A stretch of 32,177 nt of DNA from contig JAFSEW010000008.1 of NCBI GenBank assembly GCA_017435525.1, positions 1 through 32,177 on the forward strand, read 5' to 3'. Positions 30,793 through 32,177 of this stretch are shown one piece after another (position 1 is the first letter of the stretch; every line of letters begins with the position of its first letter). The notes under the pieces are model-generated. The model did no database searches and was not told the origin of the DNA. It saw only the letters and a list, made by a program, of their open reading frames with translations. A program made the position numbers and the translations under genes. This stretch comes from Oscillospiraceae bacterium. Its GTDB lineage: Bacteria; Bacillota; Clostridia; Oscillospirales; Oscillospiraceae.

Positions 30793-32177
30793 ACATCAAA
30801 AAGCTGATCCTCACAAACCTGCCCTATTTGCTGTTTGTCTATCCCTTCAATAAGGCGGCCCAGGCCTTCCGGCTGGCACCAGGGACGGACCTTTCCGCAA
30901 AGATCCTTGCCATTGGTGATGGCTTCGCTGCTGCTTTCTCTAGGATGGGGCTGAGTTTTGATCCCATGGATCTTCTGATTGGCATAGCCGGTGCGGTGAT
31001 TCTGCGCCTTGTAGTTTATATGCGAAGTAAAAACGCGAAAAAGTATCGTCACGGAGTAGAGTATGGCAGCGCCCGGTGGGGAACCGCCGCGGATATTGCC
31101 CCGTATATCGATTCCGATTTTTTCCAGAATATCCCCATGACCATGACGGAACGCCTGACGATGGCGAGCCGCCCGAAGCAACCGAAGTACGCCAGAAACA
31201 AAAATATCCTTGTGATCGGCGGCAGCGGTTCCGGCAAGACCCGGTTCTTCTGCAAGCCTTCGCTGCTTCAAGCTCATAGCTCGTATGTTGTGACCGATCC
31301 GAAGGGCACTCTTTTGCCGGAGATCGGCACTTTCCTTGCACGGAAAAAGTACCGAATCAAATGTCTGAACCTAATCAATTTCAAAAAATCCATGAAATAC
31401 AACCCCTTGGCCTATATCCGATCCGAGAAGGACATCCTAAAGCTGGTGAACGCTTTTATTGTGAATACCAAGGGCGAGGGTGAAAAAGCTGGCGAGGACT
31501 TTTGGGTGAAAGCGGAGCGGCTGTACTACACAGCCCTGATCGGCTACATCTGGTACGAAGCCCCGGAGGAAGAAAAGAATTTCATAACGCTGCTGGATCT
31601 TATCAATGCCAGCGAAGCCAGGGAGGACGACGAGACTTACCAAAGTCCCGTTGACCTCCTTTTTGCTGAACTGGAGGAAAAGGAACCTGACCATTTTGCG
31701 GTCAAGCAGTATAAGAAATTCAAAATGGCTGCGGGCAAAACCTTAAAATCCATCCTCATTTCCTGCGGTGCCCGGCTTGCTCCCTTCGATATCAAAGAGC
31801 TGCGGGATCTCATGGAATACGACGAGCTGGAACTTGATACCTTGGGCGACCAGAAAACCGCCCTGTTTGTAATACTGTCGGATACTGATTCGACCTTTAA
31901 CTTTGTGGCTGCGCTCATGTACAGCCAGTTATTCAATCTGCTCTGCGATAAGGCGGACGACTTCTATGGCGGGCGGCTGCCCGTCCATGTGCGCCTGATC
32001 CTGGACGAGTTTGCCAATATCGGTCAGATTCCGAACTTTGACAAGCTGATCGCCACGATCCGAAGTCGTGAAATATCGGCAGCGATCATTTTGCAGTCGC
32101 AGAGCCAGCTAAAGACCATCTACAAGGACGCGGCAGATACCATCGTCGGTAACTGCGACAGCACCTTGTTTTTGGGA
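30789..32177 (+). CDS. pcfC: VirD4/PcfC type IV coupling protein (3' end beyond window)
   Basis: At least 463 aa, open at the window end. GTG start at 30789 overlapping the pcfB stop. Two membrane segments (about 6-22 and 58-78) are followed by the Walker A NILVIGGSGSGKTRFF (GGSGSGKT at about 144-151) and Walker B RLILDEFANIG (Asp406 and Glu407), then SREISAAIILQSQSQL. This is the membrane ATPase that brings relaxase-bound DNA to the mating pore. The order initiator-pcfB-pcfC and the overlaps are those of Firmicute ICEs. Confidence 0.93.
   Translation, partial: MNIKKLILTNLPYLLFVYPFNKAAQAFRLAPGTDLSAKILAIGDGFAAAFSRMGLSFDPMDLLIGIAGAVILRLVVYMRSKNAKKYRHGVEYGSARWGTAADIAPYIDSDFFQNIPMTMTERLTMASRPKQPKYARNKNILVIGGSGSGKTRFFCKPSLLQAHSSYVVTDPKGTLLPEIGTFLARKKYRIKCLNLINFKKSMKYNPLAYIRSEKDILKLVNAFIVNTKGEGEKAGEDFWVKAERLYYTALIGYIWYEAPEEEKNFITLLDLINASEAREDDETYQSPVDLLFAELEEKEPDHFAVKQYKKFKMAAGKTLKSILISCGARLAPFDIKELRDLMEYDELELDTLGDQKTALFVILSDTDSTFNFVAALMYSQLFNLLCDKADDFYGGRLPVHVRLILDEFANIGQIPNFDKLIATIRSREISAAIILQSQSQLKTIYKDAADTIVGNCDSTLFLG

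Larger units (their letters stand above)
22606..32177. mobile_element. Integrative and conjugative element (left part, truncated by window)
   Basis: Bounded on the left by the tRNA-Arg scar and running out of the window on the right. It carries a candidate excisionase, an AT-rich two-gene MBL/trypsin-repeat cargo operon, an initiator-type protein, PcfB and a VirD4/PcfC coupling protein. The conjugation genes all read right, the cargo reads left. Integrase, relaxase and mating-pore genes are expected off the right edge. Confidence 0.85.

Overview
The window looks like the chromosome of a gut Clostridia/Oscillospirales-type Firmicute carrying one end of an integrative and conjugative element (ICE). 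The evidence is the strong AGGAGG ribosome binding sites, the Firmicute-type proteins (dockerin, CarD-like, GH36/GH13/GH2, PcfB/PcfC) and the moderately GC-rich core genes interrupted by AT-rich imports. No species can be named from sequence reading alone.

Positions 1-442 hold only repeats: a chain of short hairpins and a perfect 38-nt palindrome. Positions 443-10851 are chromosomal. They start with a secreted transglutaminase-like protein with eleven 41-residue repeats and a C-terminal dockerin, and a double flavodoxin-fold oxidoreductase. A redox block follows: thioredoxin reductase, an atypical CSYC thioredoxin, a divergent CRP/FNR-type regulator, a CGPC thioredoxin and a BaiA-like short-chain dehydrogenase. 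The block is followed by an AbgB-like M20 amidohydrolase and an alpha/beta hydrolase. Two almost identical GTGA-N5-TCAC operators lie in the two divergent intergenic regions. Each sits the same distance upstream of a -10 box, at about -41, which suggests the regulator activates both thioredoxin operons.

A 278-bp MITE-like element with perfect 26-bp inverted ends (10855-11132) separates this from a six-gene leftward operon (11159-16160): GH13 oligo-1,6-glucosidase, flavin reductase, two HAD hydrolases, NAD-dependent epimerase and GNAT. It is divergent from a GH36 alpha-galactosidase plus glycerate 2-kinase operon. A GH2 glycosidase, a 75-aa protein of unknown function and a CarD-like regulator complete the chromosomal part, which is largely a plant or host oligosaccharide-use region.

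At 22606-22650 lies the 3' half of a tRNA-Arg(CCU) gene on the minus strand, still followed by its own terminator but with no 5' half. Its polarity says the inserted element lies to the right and that the intact tRNA is regenerated beyond the window. The element begins with a candidate excisionase (22889-23083). It then carries an AT-rich two-gene leftward operon: a ComEC-type metallo-beta-lactamase-fold hydrolase coupled by an ATGA overlap to a 1564-residue trypsin-like/helical-repeat protein. After a terminator come the conjugation genes: a RepA-N/DUF6017-type initiator, pcfB and a VirD4/PcfC coupling protein cut by the window end.

The MBL/trypsin-repeat pair is the best candidate for an undescribed system. 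It pairs the same enzyme classes as AVAST type I (MBL plus trypsin-like protease) but has no visible STAND NTPase. The protease is instead fused to a very long repeat sensor, and the pair sits as cargo right next to an ICE attachment site.
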